A stretch of 64,000 nucleotides of DNA, taken from assembly GCA_002305995.1 (NCBI GenBank), contig DBRN01000012.1, positions 383,910-447,909 of the forward strand, in the 5' to 3' direction. This document shows, one piece after another, positions 26,935 to 35,585 of this stretch (positions within the stretch are counted from its first letter, which is position 1; the number at the start of each line of letters is the position of its first letter). Below the pieces are notes generated by a model. That model searched no databases. It was not told the DNA's origin and saw only the letters and a program-made list of their open reading frames with translations. The translations under genes were made by a program, and so were the position numbers. The DNA is from Atopobiaceae bacterium UBA1367 (GTDB lineage: Bacteria; Actinomycetota; Coriobacteriia; Coriobacteriales; Atopobiaceae).

Positions 26935-29361
26935 ATGAGGACGAGGTCCCTCTGTGCGATGATTGGCGTGGGACTGGCGCTGTCCGTGGCACTTGGCACG
27001 CCCGCCGCCGCCCTTGCCGAAGAGGTGTCGGACGAGACTCTGGTCGCCACGGATGGGGTCGTTGCCGATGCCGCCAGCGACGATCAGGTGATGACCGACG
27101 TCGACACCGATGACCATTACGAGGATGTGGGAGCGTCGGCCCCCGTGGCCGATGAGGTTGGGGAAGACGACCCGGCCAAGGCCGAGCCTGTCATCGCAGA
27201 TGACATGCAGCCGGTCGAGGACGACACGGAAACGGGAGTGGCAACGGAAGGCGCTGCCGTCATGAAGGCGCAGGCACGGGCGGTCGGCTCGAGCACCCAG
27301 CAGCAGCAACTGGATGCGCTTGCCAAGCAGACCGCAGGCGACGTGCCTGACGGCGAGTATGCCATCTACAGCGAGGCTCCCGCAAAGTATAGCGGTGACG
27401 CCAAGAAGACGTTCTCTCTCGACGTGCGCGGGAACAAGAAGACGACCGATTCGCATACGGCGACGTCGATCGTCTACACGGCTGCCGTCAAGGACAACCA
27501 ACGGTGGGTCATATCGCACCTTGCCACCGGCTACGCAACGGTGAAGAGCGTATCGACGGGACAGTACCTCTCGTTGCTTGGCGGCGATGACGCCTATGCC
27601 GACGGAAAGAGCGCGCAAGTGGTTCTGTGGGACTACGAGGAGGGCGCGCGCTGGCAGACCTGGATCATAGAGCGTACGGACGACGGCCTGTTCAAGCTGA
27701 TTTCGGGTCTGCTCAAGAACGGTGAGACATGCGTGCTCGACGTGCGTGGTGGTAAGGCGGCGAACAGCGTCGCCAACATCGTGTACGCCGACAAGGGCAC
27801 CGACAACCAGCGCTGGAAGATCCAGGTCACCGAGGACATCTACGACAAGGAGGCCAAGAGGCATCGGGCCGTCCTTCCCAACGGCACCTATCTCGTCGAG
27901 TCGGGCCTCAAATCGTCGTATGTGCTCAATGTGCGCGGGGCATCCGTCGCCAACGGCGCCTCGATCATCCTCTATGCCAAGGGACCTGCGCTCAACGAGG
28001 GCTTTGGCGTCACGCACGACGACAAGGGCTACGTCATTCTCACCAACTCGAAGTCGGGCAAGGTGCTCGACGTGCGAGGCGGCAAGGCAAAGGATGGCGC
28101 GCAGATCATTCAGTGGACCGACAAGGACAACGGTGCGCGCAACCAGCGTTGGATCGTGACGCTCAAGGATGGGAAGTACACCCTCACGTCGGCACTGGTG
28201 GGTGACGTGCGCTACGTCCTCACAGTGACCGGAGGCGTCGCAGAGGATCGCGCGGCCATCTCCCTCGGCGTGCAGAGAAACGGTGGTGCCGCAAGTCAGG
28301 CATGGACCGTGGCGGCGGCGCCCAGGCAGTATGCCCACGCGCGCGACGTGGCCGACGGCACCTACCTCATCCGTACGCCGCTCGATGTGACCAAGGTGCT
28401 GGACGTCTCGCGCGCGTCCAAGGAATCAGGCGCTGCCGTCAAGCTGTATCAGTGCAAGCTGTCCGACAACCAGTACTGGATTCTCTCTCATGACGACCAA
28501 GGCTATGTGCGCCTCAAGAACAAGAACAGCGGCCTGTACCTCTCGTTCGACTCGAACTATGCGGCCGTGCAGTCTAAGACGGCGCGCAACTTCATCGTGG
28601 AGCTGGGCAGCGATGCGCGCTATGTCATTCGAGACGCCAAGACCAACCGCGTGCTGGATCTCAGCAAGAGCCAGACGGCCAATGGCTCTGCGATCATCGC
28701 ATACAAGGAGACGGGTGGCACCAACCAGCAGTGGATGATCGCCAAGCCCATCAGGATCGCCATTGATCCGGGTCACGGTGGTTACGACAGCGGGGCCGTC
28801 GGCAACGGCCTGCGCGAGTGCGACCTGACGTGGAAGATATCCCAGGCATGCATCGCACAGCTCAAGGCATACGGCTTTGACGTCTACCTGACCGTCAGCG
28901 AGTCGGAGTTCAAGAACGGCGCTACGGTGTCGATCTACAACCGGGTGGAACGCGCCTACAAAGCGGGCTGTGCCGCCATCTTCTCGATGCACGTCAACGC
29001 TGGCGGCGGTACCGGCGCGGTCGTGCTCGTGCCCAACAACAGCAGCTACCACTACGAGTACTACACCATGGGCCAGCGCTTCGCAAAGACCCTGTTGCCC
29101 AAGATCAACGCGCTCGGCATCGGCACATGGGGCGACGGCGCGTGGGAGCGCAACTATGGCTCGGGCTACACCTATCCCGACGGAAGCATGGGCGACTACT
29201 ACGGCATCGTGCGCTATGCGCGTGCCAGAGGCATGTTCGGTGTCATCATCGAGCACGGCTTCATCGACAATTCCCGTGAAGCCGCGATCCTACGACAGGC
29301 GGCGGCGCTCACGGCGTTGGGCAAGGCCGATGCAGCTGCCATCCGGGCGCTGTACGTGTAG
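26935..29361 (+). CDS. Secreted ricin-type lectin/N-acetylmuramoyl-L-alanine amidase
   Basis: This 808-residue exported protein has a signal peptide (residues 1-28, ending ALA), then a 100-residue acidic linker. Ricin-type beta-trefoil repeats follow (about 136-604), marked by VLDVRGGK-like strands and recurring NQRW/NQYW (QxW) motifs. The C-terminal Amidase_3 domain (605-808) has zinc ligands in DPGHGG, RECDLTW and SMHVNA and the catalytic Glu in IIEHGFID, so it should cut the glycan-peptide bond of peptidoglycan. ATG 26908 also has a good AAGGAGG site, but 26935 is preferred because its GGGAAGGAAACGAC leader matches that of the paralogue at 29428. Confidence 0.85.
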   Translation: MRTRSLCAMIGVGLALSVALGTPAAALAEEVSDETLVATDGVVADAASDDQVMTDVDTDDHYEDVGASAPVADEVGEDDPAKAEPVIADDMQPVEDDTETGVATEGAAVMKAQARAVGSSTQQQQLDALAKQTAGDVPDGEYAIYSEAPAKYSGDAKKTFSLDVRGNKKTTDSHTATSIVYTAAVKDNQRWVISHLATGYATVKSVSTGQYLSLLGGDDAYADGKSAQVVLWDYEEGARWQTWIIERTDDGLFKLISGLLKNGETCVLDVRGGKAANSVANIVYADKGTDNQRWKIQVTEDIYDKEAKRHRAVLPNGTYLVESGLKSSYVLNVRGASVANGASIILYAKGPALNEGFGVTHDDKGYVILTNSKSGKVLDVRGGKAKDGAQIIQWTDKDNGARNQRWIVTLKDGKYTLTSALVGDVRYVLTVTGGVAEDRAAISLGVQRNGGAASQAWTVAAAPRQYAHARDVADGTYLIRTPLDVTKVLDVSRASKESGAAVKLYQCKLSDNQYWILSHDDQGYVRLKNKNSGLYLSFDSNYAAVQSKTARNFIVELGSDARYVIRDAKTNRVLDLSKSQTANGSAIIAYKETGGTNQQWMIAKPIRIAIDPGHGGYDSGAVGNGLRECDLTWKISQACIAQLKAYGFDVYLTVSESEFKNGATVSIYNRVERAYKAGCAAIFSMHVNAGGGTGAVVLVPNNSSYHYEYYTMGQRFAKTLLPKINALGIGTWGDGAWERNYGSGYTYPDGSMGDYYGIVRYARARGMFGVIIEHGFIDNSREAAILRQAAALTALGKADAAAIRALYV

Positions 29362-29427
29362 CGTGCATATGCGGAGACGGACACGAGGGGTCGCATGAGC
29401 GGCCCCTCGGCCTATGGGAGGAACGAT

Positions 29428-31698
29428 ATGGGCAGACGATACCTGGGAATCATCGCGGCACTTGCCTTCGCGGGATCGCTTGTCAGCGTCCTGGCAGCTC
29501 CCGTGGCGGCTGGCGGGCGTGAGGGCGAGCCAGCCTTCGAGTCGGCCGAAGGGACGGGTGCGACACGGGCGGAAGGCACGGCAGTCGCTGGTGACCCGTC
29601 CGACGCCACGGGTCAGTCGGATGGCGAGGTCGTGGGGCTCGAGGAGCAGGCGGATGCCGCAGCGGCCAGGGCCGCCGTGCCAGGAGCAGGGCTTGACGTC
29701 GAGGAGGATGGTGCGGGGGAGGGGTCCCCGACCGAGCTTGCCCCCCTCTCCACGAGATCCGCCGCGGACGACTTCGCCAAGAGGCACGGCGTGACCATCC
29801 CCAATGGACGCTACGCCATCACGAGCAAGCTGAGCAGCAAATTCTCGCTCGACGTCAGGGGAGGGTCCACGGCAGACGGCGCGAGCGTCATCCTCTACTC
29901 CGCGCGCGTGGCAGACAACCAGCGGTGGGACATCACCTGCGTCGAGGGTGGCTACGTGACCATTCAAAGCGCCTTGAGCGGCAAGTACCTTCAGGCTGGC
30001 TGGGACGGCAAGCGCTATCTCGTCGTGCAGAACTCCAAGAGCACCGGCGACCGCAGCCAGCTGTGGATCATCTCGCGTGATGATGACGGCTACTACGAGA
30101 TCATCTCGGCAAACGACGTCACGAGGGTGCTCGACGTGCAGGGTGCCAAGGCGACCAACGGCAGGCAGATCCTGGCGTACCGGGCGGGCGATGGCGCGCC
30201 GGCCAACCAGCGCTGGTCCATCAGCGTTCCCAACGACGTGCTCGACCACGAAGCGAGCGTGCATCGTGCGGACATCAAGGATGGCACCTATCTCCTCAGC
30301 AGCGCCATGGACGAGTCCTACGTGCTCGACCTGCGAAGGGCGTCCAGGGACAATGGCGCGGCGATCATCCTGTATGCCAAGGGACCCAAGATCAATCAGG
30401 GTTGGACCATCGTCCACAACAAGTCGGGCTACGTGACCATCACCAGCGCGCTCACCGGCAAGGTGCTTGACGTGAAGGGCGGCAAGGGTGTCGCGGGCAC
30501 CCAAGTGGTCCAGTGGACGGACAAGCAGACGGGTGCTCGCAACCAGGCATGGATCGCCTCGATCGATGGGGACGGTGTCATCAAGTTCACCTCGGCCTTG
30601 GGGGGCTCCACGCGCCTGGTCCTGGGCGTCACGGGTGGGGTTGCCGCGAACGGCGCGACGATCTCGCTGCAGGCGAAGCTCGATGGGCCGGATGACGCGC
30701 AGCAGCGTTGGGTGCCCCTTGCGGCTCCCAGGCAGTATGCCCATGCCCGCGACGTCGCCGACGGCACCTTCGCCATCGCGACCGAGCTGAGCATGGGCAA
30801 GGTGCTCGACGTGTCCGGCAACTCTGTGAGCGACAATGCCAAGGTCAAGCTGTGGACCTCAAAGTTCACCACCAACCAGATGTGGGTGATCTCACACGAC
30901 AACCAGGGATTCGTGCACCTGACCAACAAGAACAGCGGCAAGGAGCTCGCCTGCGTGGACGGTGCGATCGTGCAGTCGTCGAAGGCCTATGGATGGGTCT
31001 TCGAGCGCCAGTCCAACGGACGCTTCAAGATCCGCTCGGGCCCTGCGGGCACCTATCTTGACGTCAGCCGCTCGAACATCGACAACAAGACGAACAAGAT
31101 CATTCTGTACAAGGGAACGAGCGGCAAGAACCAGCTGTGGAACCTCGCCACGCCGGCCATGACGAGCAACCTGCCCATCATGGGGGCGAGCCAGGTGACC
31201 CAGGCCCAGGCCGTGCGCTATCTCAATGGATTCTTCAGGTCAACGGGCAGGAGCCTCCCCGCACAGTGGATCAAGGACGGTGAGACGGTCGAGAAGCTGG
31301 TCAGGTACTTCTGGGAGGAGGGCGAGGCGGAAGGCGTCCGCGGTGACGTCGCGTTCGCACAATCGCTCCATGAGACCGGGCGCTTCCAGTTTGGTGGCGA
31401 CGCGGTGCCTTCGCAGTATAACTTTGCTGGCATTGGCACGACCGGTGGGGGAGTGCAGGGCGCTCGCTTTCCGAATGCGCGCATTGGCATTCGTGCGCAG
31501 ATTCAACACCTCAAAGCCTATGCGTCCACCGCGCCGCTCAACCAGGCATGTGTCGACCCGCGCTTCAGCTTGGTGACAAGAGGGTGCGCTCCCACCATCG
31601 CCGGGCTTTCGGGCAAGTGGGCCGTCCCGGGATATGATGGCACGATGTATTATCATGACTATCTGCTCAGGTACTTGAAGGCGATGCTGTCCTCGTAG
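29428..31698 (+). CDS. Secreted ricin-type lectin/glucosaminidase-like protein
   Basis: This 756-residue protein has a signal peptide (MGRRYLGIIAALAFAG onward), an Ala/Glu-rich linker and ricin-type beta-trefoil repeats (about 125-575) with many NQRW, NQAW and NQLW motifs. The C-terminal domain (about 587-756) resembles GH73/LytG-type endo-beta-N-acetylglucosaminidases, with the presumed catalytic Glu in AQSLHETGRFQFGG and YNFAGIG downstream. It shares long stretches with the preceding amidase, including APRQYAHARDVADGT, so the two arose by duplication with a swapped catalytic end. The ATG at 29428 follows GGGAGGA; 29395 is a possible longer start. Confidence 0.82.
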   Translation: MGRRYLGIIAALAFAGSLVSVLAAPVAAGGREGEPAFESAEGTGATRAEGTAVAGDPSDATGQSDGEVVGLEEQADAAAARAAVPGAGLDVEEDGAGEGSPTELAPLSTRSAADDFAKRHGVTIPNGRYAITSKLSSKFSLDVRGGSTADGASVILYSARVADNQRWDITCVEGGYVTIQSALSGKYLQAGWDGKRYLVVQNSKSTGDRSQLWIISRDDDGYYEIISANDVTRVLDVQGAKATNGRQILAYRAGDGAPANQRWSISVPNDVLDHEASVHRADIKDGTYLLSSAMDESYVLDLRRASRDNGAAIILYAKGPKINQGWTIVHNKSGYVTITSALTGKVLDVKGGKGVAGTQVVQWTDKQTGARNQAWIASIDGDGVIKFTSALGGSTRLVLGVTGGVAANGATISLQAKLDGPDDAQQRWVPLAAPRQYAHARDVADGTFAIATELSMGKVLDVSGNSVSDNAKVKLWTSKFTTNQMWVISHDNQGFVHLTNKNSGKELACVDGAIVQSSKAYGWVFERQSNGRFKIRSGPAGTYLDVSRSNIDNKTNKIILYKGTSGKNQLWNLATPAMTSNLPIMGASQVTQAQAVRYLNGFFRSTGRSLPAQWIKDGETVEKLVRYFWEEGEAEGVRGDVAFAQSLHETGRFQFGGDAVPSQYNFAGIGTTGGGVQGARFPNARIGIRAQIQHLKAYASTAPLNQACVDPRFSLVTRGCAPTIAGLSGKWAVPGYDGTMYYHDYLLRYLKAMLSS

Positions 31699-31746
31699 GC
31701 AGCGCCGACCGGCTGCCCGCACCCGTCTTTGAAGGTGACCATACCC

Positions 31747-32856
31747 ATGCTTCCAACGATGAAAGCCCTTCTCCCTGCGTCATCTCGCTCGCTGCACGCC
31801 ATGCATCACGAACTTGGGCAGATGCATGAGCAGATGGAGCAGATGCGGGACGAGGTCGGGCTTACGCGCATCTGGGTCTCCGAGCTCAAGGAGGCGATCG
31901 CAGGCCTCGACGGCAGGCTGACGCTCATGTTCTGGGAGGGCTACCGTCGCGGGGAGGAGTCGTCGGATGAGGCGCGCGAGCGCTTCTTCACCACCATGGG
32001 GACCGCGCGCGCCGGATTGAGGACCTATCAGCTCGCAAGCGCCCAGCTGCTCTCCGAGTTCGACGCCTTCTGCGAGAAGTATGGACTGACCTACTCCATG
32101 GTCTCGGGAACGATCTTGGGTGCGGTGCGCCACAAGGGGTTCATTCCCTGGGATGACGATCTCGACGTCGGCATGCCGCGCAAGGACATCGAACGCGCGC
32201 GGGAGCTTGTGGAGCGGGAGGATCGGTACCGGATCACGGTGCGCTATGATCGGGCGATGCTCTGCAAGCAGGTGCGCTTCTGCTATGCCGACGAGAGCGT
32301 TCCCTGCTTTGTCGACCTCTTCTATTACGACCTGACGAGGCATGTCGACACGGATACCTTCGTGGCACGCGAGGCTGCCCGCGAGGACCTGAAGGCGGCG
32401 CTCGGGAAGGATGAGACGCTCGCGTTCTGGGACGAGCGGGAGAACAACCTCGTAGAGGCCGACGTGCCTGAGGCCGCCGCCATCGCCACCCACTTCGATC
32501 GCGCCGTACAGACGCTCTATGGCGAGGGGGGGCCGTGCACGGAGAACGAGGATGAGGCCGCAGGTGTCATACTGGGCGTCGATAACCTGGATGCCCTCGT
32601 CGACCACCACGATTGGTACCAGGTGCGACGCGAGGACATCCTGCCCCTCCAGCGGATTCCCTTCGAGGGACATCTCATCTGCGCGCCCAATCATGCGTGG
32701 AAGTGCGCCGAAGCACACTATGGCGACCTGTTCGAGCTTCCCAAGGACATCGGTCTGCACTTCGATCACTTCTCGCATGACCTCCTGCGGGACGAGCGCA
32801 CGAGAGCGGCTCTGACCGAACTGGCGCGTGCGGGTTCCCAAGAGGACGAGGGGTAG
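31747..32856 (+). CDS. LicD-family nucleotidyltransferase-like protein
   Basis: This 369-residue protein begins with a Met/Glu-rich predicted coiled coil (about 10-60). The LicD fold follows: SGTILGAVRHKGFIPWDDD near residues 119-137, with the DxD-type metal site in DDDLDVGMPR, and FVDLFYYD near 190. LicD proteins transfer phosphocholine or similar phosphorylated groups from a CDP-linked donor to surface glycans. There is no signal peptide, so it acts in the cytoplasm before export. It is embedded between lectin-hydrolase genes. The donor is unknown, and I see no licA/licC in the window. The ATG at 31747 follows AAGGTGA; an in-frame TTG lies at 31729. Confidence 0.85.
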   Translation: MLPTMKALLPASSRSLHAMHHELGQMHEQMEQMRDEVGLTRIWVSELKEAIAGLDGRLTLMFWEGYRRGEESSDEARERFFTTMGTARAGLRTYQLASAQLLSEFDAFCEKYGLTYSMVSGTILGAVRHKGFIPWDDDLDVGMPRKDIERARELVEREDRYRITVRYDRAMLCKQVRFCYADESVPCFVDLFYYDLTRHVDTDTFVAREAAREDLKAALGKDETLAFWDERENNLVEADVPEAAAIATHFDRAVQTLYGEGGPCTENEDEAAGVILGVDNLDALVDHHDWYQVRREDILPLQRIPFEGHLICAPNHAWKCAEAHYGDLFELPKDIGLHFDHFSHDLLRDERTRAALTELARAGSQEDEG

Positions 32857-32908
32857 TGTGGTGTCAGGTAGGCAGGCTGGAACTTCAACATTGCCACTGG
32901 AGGAGCGC

Positions 32909-35443
32909 ATGCGACGTCGTTCACTGTTGTTTCTGGGGCGGGCGGTTGTCACCGTCGCATCCGCAGCCATCATCATGGGGTGCGTGCCACCTGCGGCGCG
33001 CGCGGAAGAGACGCTTGGAGAGGGGCCTTCTGCAGCAGAGCAGTGCCTCACGACCGATGAGGATGCCTGCATCCAGGAGGGGCACGTCGATGCCGCATCT
33101 GCCACCGATGGCCTCGTGGCGGGCGAGGAGGCACCTTCGGTGGAAGCCTTGGCCGGAGATGAAGCCTTGGCCGGAGATGCCCGGACGATCGCATCCGGTG
33201 AAGGGGTTCCGCTCGCCCAGCCTGATGGGGACACGGCCCTGCCCGCAGACGCCGTCACTGTCAGGGAAGGCCCCTTTGTCATCGAGTCGAACGTCTCTGA
33301 CGACAAGGTGCTTGATGCGGCTGGCAAGACCGCTGGTGTCGGGTCGAACGTGTCCTCCTGGACCTACAATGGCGGGGACAACCAGACGTGGGATGTCGTG
33401 CTCGATACGGCAAGCAACTGGTATCGCATCTACCTGCATGGCTCCACCGTGGCCGCCCTGGGGGCCTCGCCTTCCTCCGGAAGCCCGCATGACGTGAGGC
33501 TCGTCGATCCAGAATCTGCCGGTGATGACGCCCTCTGGGCCTTTGTCAGGAACGGCCTCTGGTACAACCTGATCAACCGTGCATCGCAGCTGTATCTTGA
33601 CGTGAGGAGTGGTGGCGTCGGGAACGGGGCAAACATTCAGCTTGCCGAGAAGAACGAGACAAACAGGAAACAGCAGCGCTTCTATCTGCTTGACGTGAAC
33701 CCTGCCGTGCCGAGCAGCGACACCGTCACCGAGGGCGCCTATTCCGTCGCGCCCTCGAAAAACAAGGCGATCGTTGCCGAGGTTCGCAAGGCGCGGACTG
33801 ACAGCGGTGCCAACGTCTGGCTCTACACTGCCAACGGCAAGGACCACCAGAAGGTGTACTTCGAGGCGAACGGGCACGGCTACTACGTCGCTTGGATCGT
33901 AGGTACGGGCAGGGCGCTGTCGCTTGCGTCCGACACCATCATTCCGGGGACGAATGTCGTGCAGAAGACCTATACGGGCCACGACACGCAGCTGTGGGCG
34001 CTGCAGAAGCACATACGGGACGGGATGACGTACTATGCGCTCGTAAACAAGGCGACAGGCCTCGCGTTGGGTGCGACGTCTGGTACCTCGGGGGCAAATC
34101 TCGTCGGCACGCGCAACGACGGCTATGAGACCACGCTCTTCACGCTCTCGCGCACGCCGCTCCTTGCCGCCGGAATCGTGGAGATCCATCCCAGGACCAA
34201 TGCCCAGACCTCGCTCGACGTGCAGAAGGCCGTCGCGAGCGGGAATGCGAACCTGCTGCTCTGGACTGACACCAATGCGCTCAACCAGCGATTCGAGCTA
34301 GTCGCGGGCGGTGGGGTCGATCTCTGGAGAATTCGCACGGCATCTTCTGGCGGATGGGTCACCGATACCGGTGCCGCCATCCAACAGCAGGGCAGGGGGG
34401 ACACCGCAGCATCTGATGCCGACACATGGAAGGTCACGTTCACGGGTGGTTGGTTCTCTCTCATCAACAAGGGCTCGGGCAAGGCCATGGACATGCGCCA
34501 CGGCAAGACGAGCAAGGGGACGTCCATCATCAGGTACGAGCCGAACGGCAAGGACTCCCAGCACTTCACGTTCGAGCGCGTGCAGCTTCTGGCCCCTGGG
34601 TGCTACCACATCCAGAGCAAGCTGGGCACCTACCTCAACGTGGCGAACGACTCCCCCTCCGCGGGCGCCAACATCCAGACCTGGCAGAAGAGCAGTGGTT
34701 TGGGCCAATACTTCACCATCGAGGTGAGCGGTGCCCACTGTCGCATCAAGAACACCTACAGCGGGCTCTACCTGACGGCGGCGGGATCGAGCAACAGCGC
34801 CAACGTCACGCAGCAGCAGGGCTCGTCCGCCACCACCCAGCGCTGGGACGCCGTGATCATCGACGGCGGCTACGTCGCATTCGTCAACGCCGCATCGGGA
34901 AAGGTCCTCGACGTTCAGAGGAACAATGCGGGCAACGGCGCGAACGTGCAGGTCTACACGGCAAACCAGGGGAACGGGCAGTCATGGAAGGCCGTGAGGA
35001 CTACCTACCAGCCGTACAGCGGGTACATCTTGCGTGCTGTCAACGCGGCGAACGCGAGCAGCAGCGCCACGGGATACCTGCTTGTGGTGGACAAGTCACG
35101 CTGCAGGGTCATCGTCATGGCGGGCGGCAACGGCAAGTGGAGGCCCGTGCGCAACATATCCTGCTCGGTGGGCGCGCCCAACACCCCGACGGTCGAGGGG
35201 TCGTTCGTGGTGCAGGATCGTGGCGTGTCCTTTGGCTCTGGGTACACGTGCTGGTACTGGACGCAATTCTACCGGGACTACCTGTTCCATTCGGTGCCGT
35301 ACAACCCGGGAAGCAAGACATCGCCGCAGGACGGACGCCTCGGCATGCACATCTCTCACGGGTGCGTGCGCATGCCCTTGGGCGAAGCCTACTGGATCTA
35401 CAGCACCATACCTCGGGGCACCAGGGTGCTCATCTACTCATGA
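32909..35443 (+). CDS. Secreted ricin-type lectin/L,D-transpeptidase
   Basis: This 844-residue exported protein begins MRRRSLLFLGRAVV with a hydrophobic core. IMGC could be a lipobox, but ARA a few residues later suits ordinary cleavage. After an acidic linker (with an exact 18-bp tandem duplication at 33143-33178), ricin-type repeats run from about 125 to 720. The C-terminal YkuD domain (about 724-844) carries HISHGCVRMP with the nucleophile Cys819. It should form 3-3 peptide crosslinks or attach molecules to peptidoglycan. GGAGG precedes the ATG. It is a close paralogue of the protein at 35586 through the lectin region. Confidence 0.85.
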   Translation: MRRRSLLFLGRAVVTVASAAIIMGCVPPAARAEETLGEGPSAAEQCLTTDEDACIQEGHVDAASATDGLVAGEEAPSVEALAGDEALAGDARTIASGEGVPLAQPDGDTALPADAVTVREGPFVIESNVSDDKVLDAAGKTAGVGSNVSSWTYNGGDNQTWDVVLDTASNWYRIYLHGSTVAALGASPSSGSPHDVRLVDPESAGDDALWAFVRNGLWYNLINRASQLYLDVRSGGVGNGANIQLAEKNETNRKQQRFYLLDVNPAVPSSDTVTEGAYSVAPSKNKAIVAEVRKARTDSGANVWLYTANGKDHQKVYFEANGHGYYVAWIVGTGRALSLASDTIIPGTNVVQKTYTGHDTQLWALQKHIRDGMTYYALVNKATGLALGATSGTSGANLVGTRNDGYETTLFTLSRTPLLAAGIVEIHPRTNAQTSLDVQKAVASGNANLLLWTDTNALNQRFELVAGGGVDLWRIRTASSGGWVTDTGAAIQQQGRGDTAASDADTWKVTFTGGWFSLINKGSGKAMDMRHGKTSKGTSIIRYEPNGKDSQHFTFERVQLLAPGCYHIQSKLGTYLNVANDSPSAGANIQTWQKSSGLGQYFTIEVSGAHCRIKNTYSGLYLTAAGSSNSANVTQQQGSSATTQRWDAVIIDGGYVAFVNAASGKVLDVQRNNAGNGANVQVYTANQGNGQSWKAVRTTYQPYSGYILRAVNAANASSSATGYLLVVDKSRCRVIVMAGGNGKWRPVRNISCSVGAPNTPTVEGSFVVQDRGVSFGSGYTCWYWTQFYRDYLFHSVPYNPGSKTSPQDGRLGMHISHGCVRMPLGEAYWIYSTIPRGTRVLIYS

Positions 35444-35585
35444 GGCGATCTCAGGGGGCGGTCTTGGAGGGCAGGGCGCCACGAGGTGGGTGCAAACACG
35501 CGTTCAGCTGCGATGGGCGCAGGCTCGACCGCGGGCGTTGCGGGTTCGTGCTCACATGCTGCGAGGGCTTGATCGAGGAGACGTA

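Noticed and set aside
32970..33000. Lipoprotein lipobox in the L,D-transpeptidase (IMGC)
   Set aside because: A normal ARA cleavage site follows directly and the paralogue lacks the Cys; kept only as a note.
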